Part shown: positions 1 to 11,336 of the stretch, piece after piece
Layout of the letters: every line of letters starts with the position of its first letter
Numbering within the stretch: position 1 is the stretch's first letter
Source of the DNA: Phenylobacterium sp. Root1290
GTDB lineage: Bacteria > Pseudomonadota > Alphaproteobacteria > Caulobacterales > Caulobacteraceae
DNA: 64,000 nt
Assembly (NCBI RefSeq): GCF_001425305.1
Contig: NZ_LMEE01000001.1
Span: 1,050,216-1,114,215, forward strand
Reading direction: 5' to 3'
Notes under the pieces: generated by a model
Databases searched by the model: none
What the model was told of the DNA's origin: nothing
The model's input: the letters and a program-made list of their open reading frames with translations, nothing else
Program-made: the position numbers and the translations under genes

Positions 1-2919
<2,919 letters not shown>

Positions 2920-2963
2920 GGCTGCAAGATCGCCCGGAATCAGCCGGTTCGGAAGACGCTTAA

Positions 2964-2978
2964 GTTCGCTTTAGGTTC
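2964..2978 (-). promoter_or_regulatory. LexA (SOS) box upstream of recN
   Basis: The plus strand reads GTTCGCTTTAGGTTC, exactly the GTTC-N7-GTTC operator known for alphaproteobacterial LexA. It ends at the bamD stop codon and lies 45 bases before the recN start. RecN is a common SOS target, so the placement fits. Binding itself is inferred. Confidence 0.8.
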
Positions 2979-4006
2979 TATTTCCCGCCACCCAGGCCCG
3001 GAATGCGCGAGAGCAGGCCTCGGCGTTGTTCGGGCTTGGCCTCCTGGACGGCTGCAGGCGCTTCGGCGGAGGGCGTTTCCAGCGCCGGCGGCGGCGCGGC
3101 TTCGGCCGGAGCCTCCACAGGCGCAACGTCGGCGGCCGGCGGCCTGATGGTGGCTTCCTTGTCCTTCACGAACGGCAGGCGCGAGACCAGGCTCGGCTTC
3201 TTCGACTGCGACGGCTCGACCGCCGGGCGCAGGCCCCTGTCGGTCAGAAGCTTGTAAGCGTCGCGATACCAGACATCGCCCGGATAGTTGTAGCCAAGCA
3301 CGGCGCCGTTGCGCTTGGCCTCTTCGGCCAGGCCCAGCGTCAGATACGCTTCCACCAGACGATAGAGCGCCTCGGGCGTGTGGCTGGTGGTCTGATAGCG
3401 GTCGATAACGGTCTTGAACCGGCCGATCGCGGCCAAGGTGTCGCCCTGCCGCAGGTACCAGCGGCCGATGGTCATTTCCTTGCCGGCCAGCTGGTCGTTG
3501 ACCATGTCGATCTTCAGCCGGGCGTCGGCCGCATATTCGGTACGCGGATAGCGCTGAACGATCTCGGTCAGGTTGGCCAGCGCCTGGCCCGTCGCGGCCT
3601 GATCACGACCCACATCGACGATCTGCTCGAAGTAGCAGATGGCCTTCAGATAGTGGGCGTAGGCGGCGGCCGGATTGCCCGGATACAGCGAGATGAAGCG
3701 GTCGGCGTCACCGATCGCTTCGGCATAGTCGTTGCCCTGATAGTGGGCGTAGGCCGTCATCAGGATCGCGCGACGCGACCACTCCGAATAGGGATGCTGG
3801 CGTTCGACTTCACCGAAGTACTGGACGGCCTGATTCCACAGGCCGCGGTCCAGCCGGTCTGCACCGGTGGCGTAGAGCAACTCCACCGGCCGCTCTTCAT
3901 AAGCCAGACGGGGCTTGTCTTCCTTGCCCGCACAGGAGGCCAGGGCGAGTGTGGCGCAGCCGACTATAAGAGCCGTGCGAGTCCGGGTATTGCGAAGCAA
4001 GGACAC
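2978..4006 (-). CDS. bamD: Outer membrane assembly lipoprotein BamD
   Basis: BamD is the essential lipoprotein of the BAM complex, which inserts beta-barrel proteins in the outer membrane. I start at the GTG at 4006, which has AGAGG five bases upstream. This gives a signal peptide ending in the lipobox LALASC, with the lipidated Cys at about residue 25. The body consists of TPR-like helical repeats typical of YfiO/ComL (ELLYATGADRL, QHPYSEWSRRA, DADRFISLYPGNPAAAYA). The C-terminal 70 or so residues are Ala/Pro-rich and look disordered, an extension frequent in alphaproteobacteria. It lies between lpxC and recN in the same orientation. Confidence 0.93.
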   Translation of the reverse strand: MSLLRNTRTRTALIVGCATLALASCAGKEDKPRLAYEERPVELLYATGADRLDRGLWNQAVQYFGEVERQHPYSEWSRRAILMTAYAHYQGNDYAEAIGDADRFISLYPGNPAAAYAHYLKAICYFEQIVDVGRDQAATGQALANLTEIVQRYPRTEYAADARLKIDMVNDQLAGKEMTIGRWYLRQGDTLAAIGRFKTVIDRYQTTSHTPEALYRLVEAYLTLGLAEEAKRNGAVLGYNYPGDVWYRDAYKLLTDRGLRPAVEPSQSKKPSLVSRLPFVKDKEATIRPPAADVAPVEAPAEAAPPPALETPSAEAPAAVQEAKPEQRRGLLSRIPGLGGGK

Positions 4007-4118
4007 CTTCACCTCTAAAGGAACGACGCGCGCCCCCGCGCTGCGAGTCCCCGCTTCTACAGCATGGAATGCAGGGCGCAAATGCGGCGAAGCCCAAATC
4101 CAGACGCGACGTGGCGCC

Positions 4119-5012
4119 TCAGACCGCTTCGGCCAGCTCCGGCGCGAGGGTGCGATAGCGCCACGACTTCGGCGAGGCCAGCAGGGCGCGAACCAGTTGA
4201 TTGTTCAGGCTATGGCCGGCCAGCACGCCCTCGAAGCGGCCGAGGATCGGCGCGCCCAGAACATACAGGTCGCCAATAGCGTCCAGGGCCTTATGACGCA
4301 CGAACTCATCCGGACGGCGCAGGCCTTCCGGATTGAGAATGCGGTCGCCCTCGATGACCACGGCGTTTTCCATCGAACCGCCACGGGCCAGACCGATGGA
4401 GCGCAGATACTCGACCTCATGCAGGAAGCCGAAAGTGCGGCAGTCGGCCAGCTCGGTGCGGAACGCCTGCTCGTCCATGACCAGGTCGACGGCCTGACGT
4501 CCGATAGCGGCCGACGGAAAGCGAATCTCGAAGGCCACTTCGAACTCGTCCGACGGCTTCAGGACGGCGCTCTTGTCGCCGTCGACAAACTCGATCGGCT
4601 CCACGATCTCGATATAGGTGCGCAGCGCATCCTGCGAACGGCGGCCGGCGCGATCCAGGATCTGCACGAACGGCAGCGACGAGCCGTCCATGATCGGCAT
4701 CTCGGGGCCATCGAGTTCGACGACCGCATTGTCGACGCCCAACATGACCAGAGCAGCCATCAGGTGCTCGATGGTAGAGACGCTGACGCCGGCGGCATTC
4801 TCAATCACAGTGCCAAGCTGGGTCTTGGTCACGGCTTCGCCTGACACCGGCACGCGGTTGTCGCGGTCGGTCACGTCCGTGCGGACGAAGACAATTCCGG
4901 AGTTGGTCGGCGCAGGACGAACGGCGACACGCGTATAGGCGCCCGTATGGACGCCGACGCCGGCGAAGATCGCCGGACCCTGCAGGGTGTGTTGAAACTC
5001 TTGTGCGCGCAA
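4119..5012 (-). CDS. lpxC: UDP-3-O-acyl-N-acetylglucosamine deacetylase LpxC
   Basis: LpxC is the zinc deacetylase that commits UDP-acyl-GlcNAc to lipid A synthesis. The zinc motif IEHLMAAL is near residue 83, and a second segment RHKALDAIGDLYVLG carries the His and Asp ligands. The frame is open back to an ATG at 5120, but that would add 36 residues without family similarity. I prefer the TTG at 5012, which has AGGAAGG nine bases upstream, puts GVGVHTG near residue 18 as in other LpxC proteins, and gives 297 residues, a usual length. The weak TTG may limit expression, but that is inference. Confidence 0.93.
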   Translation of the reverse strand: MRAQEFQHTLQGPAIFAGVGVHTGAYTRVAVRPAPTNSGIVFVRTDVTDRDNRVPVSGEAVTKTQLGTVIENAAGVSVSTIEHLMAALVMLGVDNAVVELDGPEMPIMDGSSLPFVQILDRAGRRSQDALRTYIEIVEPIEFVDGDKSAVLKPSDEFEVAFEIRFPSAAIGRQAVDLVMDEQAFRTELADCRTFGFLHEVEYLRSIGLARGGSMENAVVIEGDRILNPEGLRRPDEFVRHKALDAIGDLYVLGAPILGRFEGVLAGHSLNNQLVRALLASPKSWRYRTLAPELAEAV

Positions 5013-5391
5013 AACTCGCCGCCTTCCTCGTTCGGACGTGCGATCCAACAAACCGCACCATGCCCCAACTGTCAGGTAAGGGTTATGCCGCGCCGCAGCA
5101 AAACACTTCCTGTTTCGCAATGTTTCGATTTGGGACGGTTAATAAACCCTTAGGATTCAAGGGGAAGCAGGAGCCTTCCAATGGCATTCGCAACCGTCGT
5201 TGACAGGGGGAACGGGAGCCTCTTAGCCTCTCGTCACGGATCGAGCCAGCCACGGAGCGCCGCGATGAAGACACTCAACGCAACGCCATCATCCGTGACG
5301 TTCGGCGTCGGCCTGATCCCGACCTGATCGCGACCGTCACGATCCCGGCTACGGCCGACAAGGGCCCGCGCGCCCTGTGACGAGACATGAC
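5013..5391. other. Divergent intergenic region between lpxC and a GNAT gene
   Basis: This gap carries the presumed lpxC promoter on the minus strand and a possible promoter for the rightward gene. The minus strand reads CTAA-N7-TTAACC at 5137-5153, one mismatch from a CtrA box. On the plus strand TTGACA (5200-5205), 17 bases and TTAGCC (5223-5228) form a promoter-like pair, followed by a 20-codon ORF at 5265. No longer gene is supported here. Confidence 0.45.
5265..5327 (+). CDS. Possible 20-residue leader or small protein
   Basis: A short ORF encodes MKTLNATPSSVTFGVGLIPT. It has GGAG seven bases before its ATG and a promoter-like TTGACA-N17-TTAGCC about 35 bases upstream. It ends 64 bases before the downstream acetyltransferase start. 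It may be a leader peptide or chance. No family is recognised. Confidence 0.25.
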   Translation: MKTLNATPSSVTFGVGLIPT

Positions 5392-6171
5392 ATGACCCAT
5401 CCCACCCCCGCCGCTCCGTCGAGCGCGGCGGCTCCTGCGCCGTCGGCCTGGAGCCTGATCAATCTTGAAGTCGAGACCCGGTTCGACATTGCGCCCGACG
5501 GACGGATCGACCGAGAAGCCGCCCCCGACGGCTCCCCCGGGCCGCTAATGTTCCTGGCGGGATGCTGTGAAGGCGTCGCCATGCGCCTCGGAAGGCAGGT
5601 CGACCAAGACCTCGCTGCGGCGCTGAGCGACCTGGCCGCGGACGAACCGCCGCTAGGCGATCCGGACAGCGCGCCGCGCCACCTCGACCGCTACCTTGCC
5701 CTGCTGGGCCCAGGATGCGTCGCCAGTCGGGGCCTCGCCTATCATCTGCCTCACGGCACGTCCGCGCCTGGGCGGGCCGAGACAGTTCTTTCGGGAAGCC
5801 CCGAGGCGGCCCGACTGGAAGAGCGGTTCGCACGCGATGGCATGCCGCCTGCCCTCGCAGCGCGGAATTTCCACCAGGTTGCAGACCTCTGGCCGCCCTA
5901 CTGCCTGATCATGCAGGATGGGGAGATCGCGTCGATGGCCTTCGCCTCCCGCCTTGGCGGGCGCGGCGCAGAGCTGGGCCTGGAAACCCTGACGCCCTTC
6001 CGTGGCCGCGGTCTCGCCGCCCTCGCCGTCGCCGGTTGGAGCAGCCATCCGGCCCTCGCCGAGCGCTCGCTCTTCTACAGCACCGCTCATGGCAATCACG
6101 CCTCGCAGCGCGTCGCTGCCAAGCTCGGACTTCGGTTCCTCGGGCCGACCTGGGCGTTCGCCAGCGCCTGA
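5392..6171 (+). CDS. GNAT family N-acetyltransferase
   Basis: A protein of about 259 residues whose C-terminal third fits the GNAT acetyl-CoA fold: GAELGLETLTPFRGRGLAAL is the beta4 / pyrophosphate-binding loop (R-G-R-G-L-A), followed by NHASQRVAAKLGLRFLG, the usual terminal helix and strand. The substrate cannot be told. A GTG at 5377 would add five residues, but I prefer the ATG at 5392; neither has a strong ribosome site. It lies between the divergent lpxC and convergent ftsZ, against the direction of the division cluster, and ends at a shared hairpin terminator. Confidence 0.8.
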   Translation: MTHPTPAAPSSAAAPAPSAWSLINLEVETRFDIAPDGRIDREAAPDGSPGPLMFLAGCCEGVAMRLGRQVDQDLAAALSDLAADEPPLGDPDSAPRHLDRYLALLGPGCVASRGLAYHLPHGTSAPGRAETVLSGSPEAARLEERFARDGMPPALAARNFHQVADLWPPYCLIMQDGEIASMAFASRLGGRGAELGLETLTPFRGRGLAALAVAGWSSHPALAERSLFYSTAHGNHASQRVAAKLGLRFLGPTWAFASA

Positions 6172-6177
6172 AACGCA

Positions 6178-6204
6178 AAACGGCCGGGCGACGCCCGGCC
6201 GTTT
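6178..6204. terminator. Bidirectional terminator between GNAT gene and ftsZ
   Basis: Perfect 13-base arms (AAACGGCCGGGCG and its complement) separated by one base form a very stable hairpin between the two convergent stop codons. It is followed by TTT on each strand, and by TTTTGCG on the ftsZ strand. It probably terminates both transcripts. Confidence 0.8.
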
Positions 6205-6224
6205 CACATTGATTTTGCTCGGAC

Positions 6225-7829
6225 TTAGTTGGCCAGGCGGCGCAGGAAGGACGGAATCTCCAGATCTTCCTGGCTATCGAACTGGGCTTCCTGGGCCGGC
6301 TGCTCGGCAGGGAGCGCTCCGCCACGGCTGACCGGCGCCTGTTGGCGAGCCGGCTGCGGCGCAGGTTGTTGCTCGTAGCGCGGGCGGCTGCCGAAGAGGC
6401 TGAGGAAGCCGCTGCGTTGCGGGCGCCGCTCCTCGTAGGCCGGCTCAGCGAACAGCGGCTCTTCTTCGAATTCCTCGACCGACGGATCGACGATCTTGGT
6501 CATCGGGCGGGTGATCTGCGGTTCAGGCGCAGCGGAGACCACCGGAGCCGGGGTCGGCGCGGGCGCCGGAGCGCTGTAGAGATCGCCCTGCTCTTCCTCG
6601 AACACGGCCTTGACCGGCTCAGGCGCCGGAGCGGGTGCAGGCGCCGGGGCGGCGGCGACAGGCGCCGTCGCCGGCACATAAGCAGCCGGTTCCGGATAGC
6701 GCGGCGCCGGGCGGTCAGCGAAGCTCGGCGGAGCCGGACGTTCGTAGCTCGGGGTCGCGCGCATGACCGGCTCGGTCACCGGGGCCGGACGAGTTGTCTC
6801 GGCGCGCAGCGGCGGCGCGGTCAGCGGTCGGCGCTCGACCTTCGGCTCGATCGCCGCGATGGAGGCGCCGTCCATGCCGGTGGCGACCACCGACACGCGC
6901 ATGACGCCGTCCAGCGTCGGATCGAAGGCCGCGCCGAAGATGATGTTGGCTTCGGCGTCGACTTGTTCGGAGATGGCGTTCGCCGCTTCGTCGACTTCCA
7001 GCAGGGTCATGTCCAGACCGCCGGTCACGTTGACCAGCACGGCCTTGGCGCCCTTCAGCGAGACTTCGTCCAGCAGCGGGTTGGCGATCGCGTTCTGGGC
7101 GGCCATCAGGGCGCGGTCTTCGCCGGTCGCCTCGCCTGTGCCCATCATCGCCTTGCCCATCTCGGTCATGACCGTGCGGACGTCGGCGAAGTCGAGGTTG
7201 ATCAGGCCCGGCAGCACCATCAGATCGGTGATCGAGCGGACGCCCGAGTGCAGGACCTGGTCGGCCATGCCGAAGGCTTCAGCGAAGGTGGTCCGCTCGT
7301 TGGCGACCCGGAACAGGTTCTGGTTCGGGATGACGATCAGGGTGTCGACGTAGCGCTGCAGCTCGCCGATGCCGGCGTCGGCCAGACGCATGCGATGGCG
7401 GCCTTCGAAGTGGAAGGGCTTGGTCACCACGCCGACGGTCAGGATGCCGCGCTCGCGGGCGCACTTGGCGATGATCGGCGCGGCGCCGGTGCCGGTGCCG
7501 CCGCCCATGCCGGCAGTGATGAAGATCATGTGGGCGCCGTCGAGGTGCTCACCGATCTCCGGGATCGATTCCTCGGCCGCGCTCATCCCGACTTCCGGAT
7601 GAGCCCCGGCGCCGAGGCCCTGGGTCACCTGGACGCCGAGCTGGATCCGGCGATCCGTCTTGGCGAACGCCAGCTGCTGGGCGTCGGTGTTGGCGACGAC
7701 GAATTCGACGCCCTCGAGGTGGGCCTCGATCATATTGTTAACGGCGTTGCCCCCGGCGCCCCCGACGCCGAACACAACGATCCGCGGCTTCAGTTCGGTC
7801 GCGCGAGGCGCGGAAAGTGCGATAGCCAT
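6225..7829 (-). CDS. ftsZ: Cell division protein FtsZ
   Basis: FtsZ is the tubulin-like GTPase that forms the division ring. The 534-residue length is long because of a Pro/Ala-rich linker (about residues 320-510) between the GTPase core and the C-terminal tail. This is typical of Caulobacterales. The GTP-binding signature GGGTGTG is at about 109-115, with [10 protein letters not shown] near the N-terminus and [11 protein letters not shown] as the T7-loop region. The conserved C-terminal peptide [13 protein letters not shown], the contact site for FtsA and other partners, is intact. A CtrA-type box lies about 100 bases upstream. Confidence 0.98.
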   Translation of the reverse strand: MAIALSAPRATELKPRIVVFGVGGAGGNAVNNMIEAHLEGVEFVVANTDAQQLAFAKTDRRIQLGVQVTQGLGAGAHPEVGMSAAEESIPEIGEHLDGAHMIFITAGMGGGTGTGAAPIIAKCARERGILTVGVVTKPFHFEGRHRMRLADAGIGELQRYVDTLIVIPNQNLFRVANERTTFAEAFGMADQVLHSGVRSITDLMVLPGLINLDFADVRTVMTEMGKAMMGTGEATGEDRALMAAQNAIANPLLDEVSLKGAKAVLVNVTGGLDMTLLEVDEAANAISEQVDAEANIIFGAAFDPTLDGVMRVSVVATGMDGASIAAIEPKVERRPLTAPPLRAETTRPAPVTEPVMRATPSYERPAPPSFADRPAPRYPEPAAYVPATAPVAAAPAPAPAPAPEPVKAVFEEEQGDLYSAPAPAPTPAPVVSAAPEPQITRPMTKIVDPSVEEFEEEPLFAEPAYEERRPQRSGFLSLFGSRPRYEQQPAPQPARQQAPVSRGGALPAEQPAQEAQFDSQEDLEIPSFLRRLAN

Positions 7830-8156
7830 TGGGACCCTGTGTCCTCCGTACCGTGGTCAAGGGAACTGAAGGCGACCCGCCCGCCTGGTTCCCGCGACGG
7901 CTGGCGTTAAGGAAGCGCCCACCATCGTTAATTGGCGGTTAACTGCATAAGGCGAGTCGGAGGCGCGTGAAGGCGCATCCACAACAAAATTTCTTGCTGT
8001 GTAAGGCTTGAGCGTTAACCACGCGGGCCGACTTGCAGCACGTTCGTCGGCTAGAGGGCCCCTGGCGCTAAGGCGCTCAATGAACAGGGTTTTGCATCCT
8101 GCGCGAGCATGCGAAGTCCCCGATTCACCCTCACGGCGAAGCTTGAAATCCCCTGT
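7830..8156 (-). promoter_or_regulatory. ftsZ: ftsA-ftsZ intergenic regulatory region
   Basis: This 327-base gap separates the ftsA stop from the ftsZ start and should hold the ftsZ promoter. It contains the CtrA-type box at 7928-7943, a second TTAACC at 8015-8020, and one arm of an inverted repeat ending at the ftsA stop. No ORF in it looks coding. Confidence 0.6.
7928..7943. promoter_or_regulatory. CtrA-type box upstream of ftsZ
   Basis: The plus strand reads TTAA-TTGGCGG-TTAAC, an exact match to the CtrA consensus TTAA-N7-TTAAC. In Caulobacter, CtrA represses ftsZ in swarmer cells. The position about 100 bases before the ftsZ start agrees with that. Function in this organism is inferred. 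Confidence 0.75.
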
Positions 8157-9512
8157 TCAGAGGTTCTCGCGCAGCCAGGCGGCGGCCTTGGCGACCGGGT
8201 TGGCCTTGGGGTCGAGCGGCTCACGGCGCAGTTTGGCGCTGGCCAGAGCCTTGGCCGAAACCGCTTCCCGCGGACCGAACGCCGCGCGCTGCAGCACCCC
8301 GGCGGCGGCGCAGAACGCCGGGCCTGAAGCCGCATCGGCCAAGTGCGGCACGCGGCGTGGACGGCCGAGGCGGACCGGCCGGTCGAAGACCCGGACGGCG
8401 ACTTCGCGCACGCCCGCAAGTTGACTTGCGCCGCCAGTGAGAACCAGGCCGGCGCCGGCCTCGACCGGAGCGCCGGAGGCCTTCAGGCGATCGCGGAGCA
8501 GTTCCAGGGTCTCTTCGACGCGCGGGGCGATGATGCCCTTCAGCAGCGACCGCGGCGCGATGACGGGCCCCGCGCCTGGATCGTCGCCGCGCGGCGGCGC
8601 CTCGATCATCTCGCGGTCTTCGTTGGCCGAGGCGATGGCCGAGCCGTGCAGGGTCTTGATGCGCTCGGCGCCGGCGACCGAGGTCGACAGGCCGCGGGCG
8701 ATGTCGGCGGTGACATGGCTGCCGCCGACCGGAAGGGTTTCGACGTGGATCAGGCTGCCGCCCGCGAACACGGCCGCGGAGGTCGAGCCGCCGCCCATGT
8801 CGATGCAGACCGCACCCAGGTCCATCTCGTCCTCTTCCAGCGCAGCGAGCGCCGAGGCGAACGGCGCGGCGACGACGCCTTCGAACTGGAGGTGGGCGCG
8901 CTCAACGCAGGCGCCCAAGGTTTGGTAGACGGCCTCGCTGACGGTCACGACCAGCAGTTCCACGCCGAGCGACCGGCCGAACATGGCGCGCGGATCACGA
9001 ATCGCGGCTTGGCCGTCCACGCTCCAGGCGACGGGCAGAATGTGCGCGGCCCGGCGGCCGGGAATCTTGATCTGGGAGAGGGCCTGCTGGATCGCGCGGA
9101 CCAGGTCGCCATCGTTGATGGGGCGCGCGCCAAGCGACACGCGGCCGGCGATGCGATGGCTGGTGAGCTGGCCGCCGGCAGTGGCGACCGTGACGCCCTG
9201 GACCTGCACGCCAGCGACGTTCTCGGCCCGCTCCACGGCCTGAGCGATGGCGTCGGACGCCTCGTCGAGGTTGATGATCGCGCCGCCGCGCACACCGCGC
9301 GACTGGACATAGCCGACGCCGGCGGCGGTCAGGGTGCGATCGCCACGGCGCACGCCGTCCGGCTTCATGATGAAGCACGTGACCTTGGACGCGCCCAGAT
9401 CCACGGCGGCCACCACCGGCTGGCGGCTCAGCGCGGCCTTCAGGCCCTCGCGGCTTTCCTTGCGTTCCTCAACCCGGGTCGACAAGTCCTTACGTCCTTC
9501 CTTAAGTCTCAC
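8157..9512 (-). CDS. ftsA: Cell division protein FtsA
   Basis: FtsA is the actin-like ATPase that tethers FtsZ to the membrane and recruits later division proteins. The phosphate-1 motif AVDLGASKVTCFI is near residue 36, CIDMGGGSTSAAVF is the phosphate-2 segment, and VLTGGASQLAG the adenosine motif. The end (AKAAAWLRENL) resembles the amphipathic membrane-targeting helix of the family. The start is a GTG whose GTGA overlaps the ftsQ stop, which couples the two. The charged 25-residue N-terminus (RKDLSTRVEERKESREG) is longer than in E. coli. Confidence 0.97.
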   Translation of the reverse strand: MRLKEGRKDLSTRVEERKESREGLKAALSRQPVVAAVDLGASKVTCFIMKPDGVRRGDRTLTAAGVGYVQSRGVRGGAIINLDEASDAIAQAVERAENVAGVQVQGVTVATAGGQLTSHRIAGRVSLGARPINDGDLVRAIQQALSQIKIPGRRAAHILPVAWSVDGQAAIRDPRAMFGRSLGVELLVVTVSEAVYQTLGACVERAHLQFEGVVAAPFASALAALEEDEMDLGAVCIDMGGGSTSAAVFAGGSLIHVETLPVGGSHVTADIARGLSTSVAGAERIKTLHGSAIASANEDREMIEAPPRGDDPGAGPVIAPRSLLKGIIAPRVEETLELLRDRLKASGAPVEAGAGLVLTGGASQLAGVREVAVRVFDRPVRLGRPRRVPHLADAASGPAFCAAAGVLQRAAFGPREAVSAKALASAKLRREPLDPKANPVAKAAAWLRENL

Positions 9513-10429
9513 GCGCCGTTGGCGACCAATTGGCCCGGCAGCACGCCGTCGCGCGGGCGCACGGCCACCACGGTCGGATCGCGCAGATCGATCCGCTCGA
9601 AGCCCAGTTCCAGAATGCGCGAGCGCTGATCGAGCTGTTCGAGCTGGATCAGGGCCGCGCCCTCGTCGACCGCCGGCAGTTGCACCAGCGAGCCGTCTTT
9701 CATCCTCAAGTCCCAGCGGCGGCCATCGACGCGCACCAGCGCCTCGGTCCGCTCGGCCAGGCGCGGCCGGGCCGCCACTTCCGGCAGGATCGCGGAGGCG
9801 GCCTCGTTGGCGCCCGCGCCGACGATCAGCGGCAACGTCGGGAACCGGCCGGGATCGGCCTCCGGGATCACCCTCCCCGTCTCGTCGATCACGTGGCTGC
9901 GGCCACCGTTCTGCCAGACAGCCAGTTGCTGGCGCTCCACCACGGCCAGGACCAGGGTGTCGGGCAGCAGGCGAACGACGCGCGCTTCCTTCACCCAGCC
10001 CACAGCCTCGATCCGTTGGCGAATGGCCTCCAAGTCCATCCCCAGCACCGGCTCGTCCTGATAGACGGCAGCGGCGCGCAGGATGTCGGCCGTCGCCATC
10101 TCGGACGCGCCCTCGACGTGAATGGCTTTCAGCTTGAAGCCGACGCCGGCGAACCCGCCGCCGACGGCCGAGCCCATGGACGCGCCCAGCTTTTCGCTGC
10201 GATGGCCAGTGGCCATGGTGACGGTCAGAGCGATCGCGACCACGCCGGCGGCCGCAATCAGCGCGTGCCAGGGCGACAGCCCTACGCCGCGCGCGGCGCC
10301 CAACTTGGCAGGCGCGTACGACGCCCCCGGCTTCCTCGCGCGGGGGGCGGACTTGGAGCTAGCGGGCGTCTTAGCCCGGGGCTTCGCTTGTGCTCGCGAC
10401 TCCCCCCGCAGTGCCGCGGGCATACGCAT
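9509..10429 (-). CDS. ftsQ: Cell division protein FtsQ
   Basis: FtsQ is the bitopic division protein that links early and late divisome members. A basic, low-complexity cytoplasmic tail of about 50 residues is followed by one membrane segment ([20 protein letters not shown]) and a POTRA domain beginning [20 protein letters not shown]. The FtsQ/DivIB beta domain follows. The annotated ATG lies inside the end of ddl, giving a 59-base overlap. Internal starts are possible, but the basic tail is usual for the family. It is coupled to ftsA by a GTGA overlap. Confidence 0.94.
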   Translation of the reverse strand: MRMPAALRGESRAQAKPRAKTPASSKSAPRARKPGASYAPAKLGAARGVGLSPWHALIAAAGVVAIALTVTMATGHRSEKLGASMGSAVGGGFAGVGFKLKAIHVEGASEMATADILRAAAVYQDEPVLGMDLEAIRQRIEAVGWVKEARVVRLLPDTLVLAVVERQQLAVWQNGGRSHVIDETGRVIPEADPGRFPTLPLIVGAGANEAASAILPEVAARPRLAERTEALVRVDGRRWDLRMKDGSLVQLPAVDEGAALIQLEQLDQRSRILELGFERIDLRDPTVVAVRPRDGVLPGQLVANGA

Positions 10430-11336
10430 CCTCCGTGATCCAAAGCACCAGACGGTCGAAATCCACCCCCTTGTGAGCCGCCTGCTCTGGAGCGAGCGAG
10501 GTGGGCGTCATGCCGGGCTGGGTGTTGACCTCCAGAAGGACCAGAATGTCGTTAATGTCGTCATAACGAAGGTCGGAGCGGGTAACCCCTCGGCAACCAA
10601 GAGCAGCGTGCGCCTTCTCCGACAATTCCAGCGCCTTTTCAAAGACATGAGGGGGAATATCGGCCGGCACGACGTGCACGGAACCGCCCTGCGCGTACTT
10701 GGCTTCGTAATCGTAAAATTCAGTCTGCGGGATGATGTCGGTAACGGTCATCGCCTTGCCGTCCATTACGGCAACAGCGAGCTCCTTTCCGCGAACATAG
10801 GGCTCGATCATCACCTCTTCGCCGAAGGTCCAGTCGGGCGACTTCAGCTCCTGCGGCGGGCGATTCGCGCCCTCCCGAACGATGAACACGCCGACCGACG
10901 ATCCTTCGGCGTTAGGCTTGATCACATATGGCGGAGGCATGACGTGGTCAGCCGCCGCGACGTGCCGGTTGAAGAGGCCGCCGCCCGGCACGGTGACCCC
11001 CGCCGCGGCCATCACCGCCTTGGCCTTGGCCTTGTCCATGGCCAGCGCGGACGCCAGCACGCCCGAGTGGGTGTAGGGGACTTTCAGCGTCTCCAGGATG
11101 CCCTGAACGCAGCCGTCCTCCCCCCATTCGCCGTGGAGGGCGTTGAAGCACACGTCCGGCTTCAGCGCGCTCAGCACCTGCGCCAGATCGCGGCCGGCGT
11201 CGACATAGGTGACCTTGGCGCCCAGGCGTTCGAGCGCAGCGCCGCACTCCCGTCCTGACGAAAGGCTGACCTCGCGTTCGGAGGAGAGGCCGCCCAGCAG
11301 CAGGGCGACGTGATGTCCGGAGAGGGGAAGGCTCAC
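10371..11336 (-). CDS. ddl: D-alanine--D-alanine ligase
   Basis: Ddl makes the D-Ala-D-Ala dipeptide for MurF using ATP. The 321-residue ATP-grasp protein shows [16 protein letters not shown] at the N-terminus, [16 protein letters not shown], the ATP-grasp loop [16 protein letters not shown], and the metal-binding [20 protein letters not shown]. The GTG start overlaps the stop of an upstream M28 peptidase as GTGA. The last 59 bases overlap ftsQ. It is the only Ddl in the window. Confidence 0.97.
   Translation of the reverse strand: MSLPLSGHHVALLLGGLSSEREVSLSSGRECGAALERLGAKVTYVDAGRDLAQVLSALKPDVCFNALHGEWGEDGCVQGILETLKVPYTHSGVLASALAMDKAKAKAVMAAAGVTVPGGGLFNRHVAAADHVMPPPYVIKPNAEGSSVGVFIVREGANRPPQELKSPDWTFGEEVMIEPYVRGKELAVAVMDGKAMTVTDIIPQTEFYDYEAKYAQGGSVHVVPADIPPHVFEKALELSEKAHAALGCRGVTRSDLRYDDINDILVLLEVNTQPGMTPTSLAPEQAAHKGVDFDRLVLWITEDAYARGTAGGVASTSEAPG

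Noticed and set aside
8155..8166. GTTC-N4-GTTC next to the ftsA stop, as a LexA site
   Set aside because: Alphaproteobacterial LexA needs a seven-base spacer; four does not fit.
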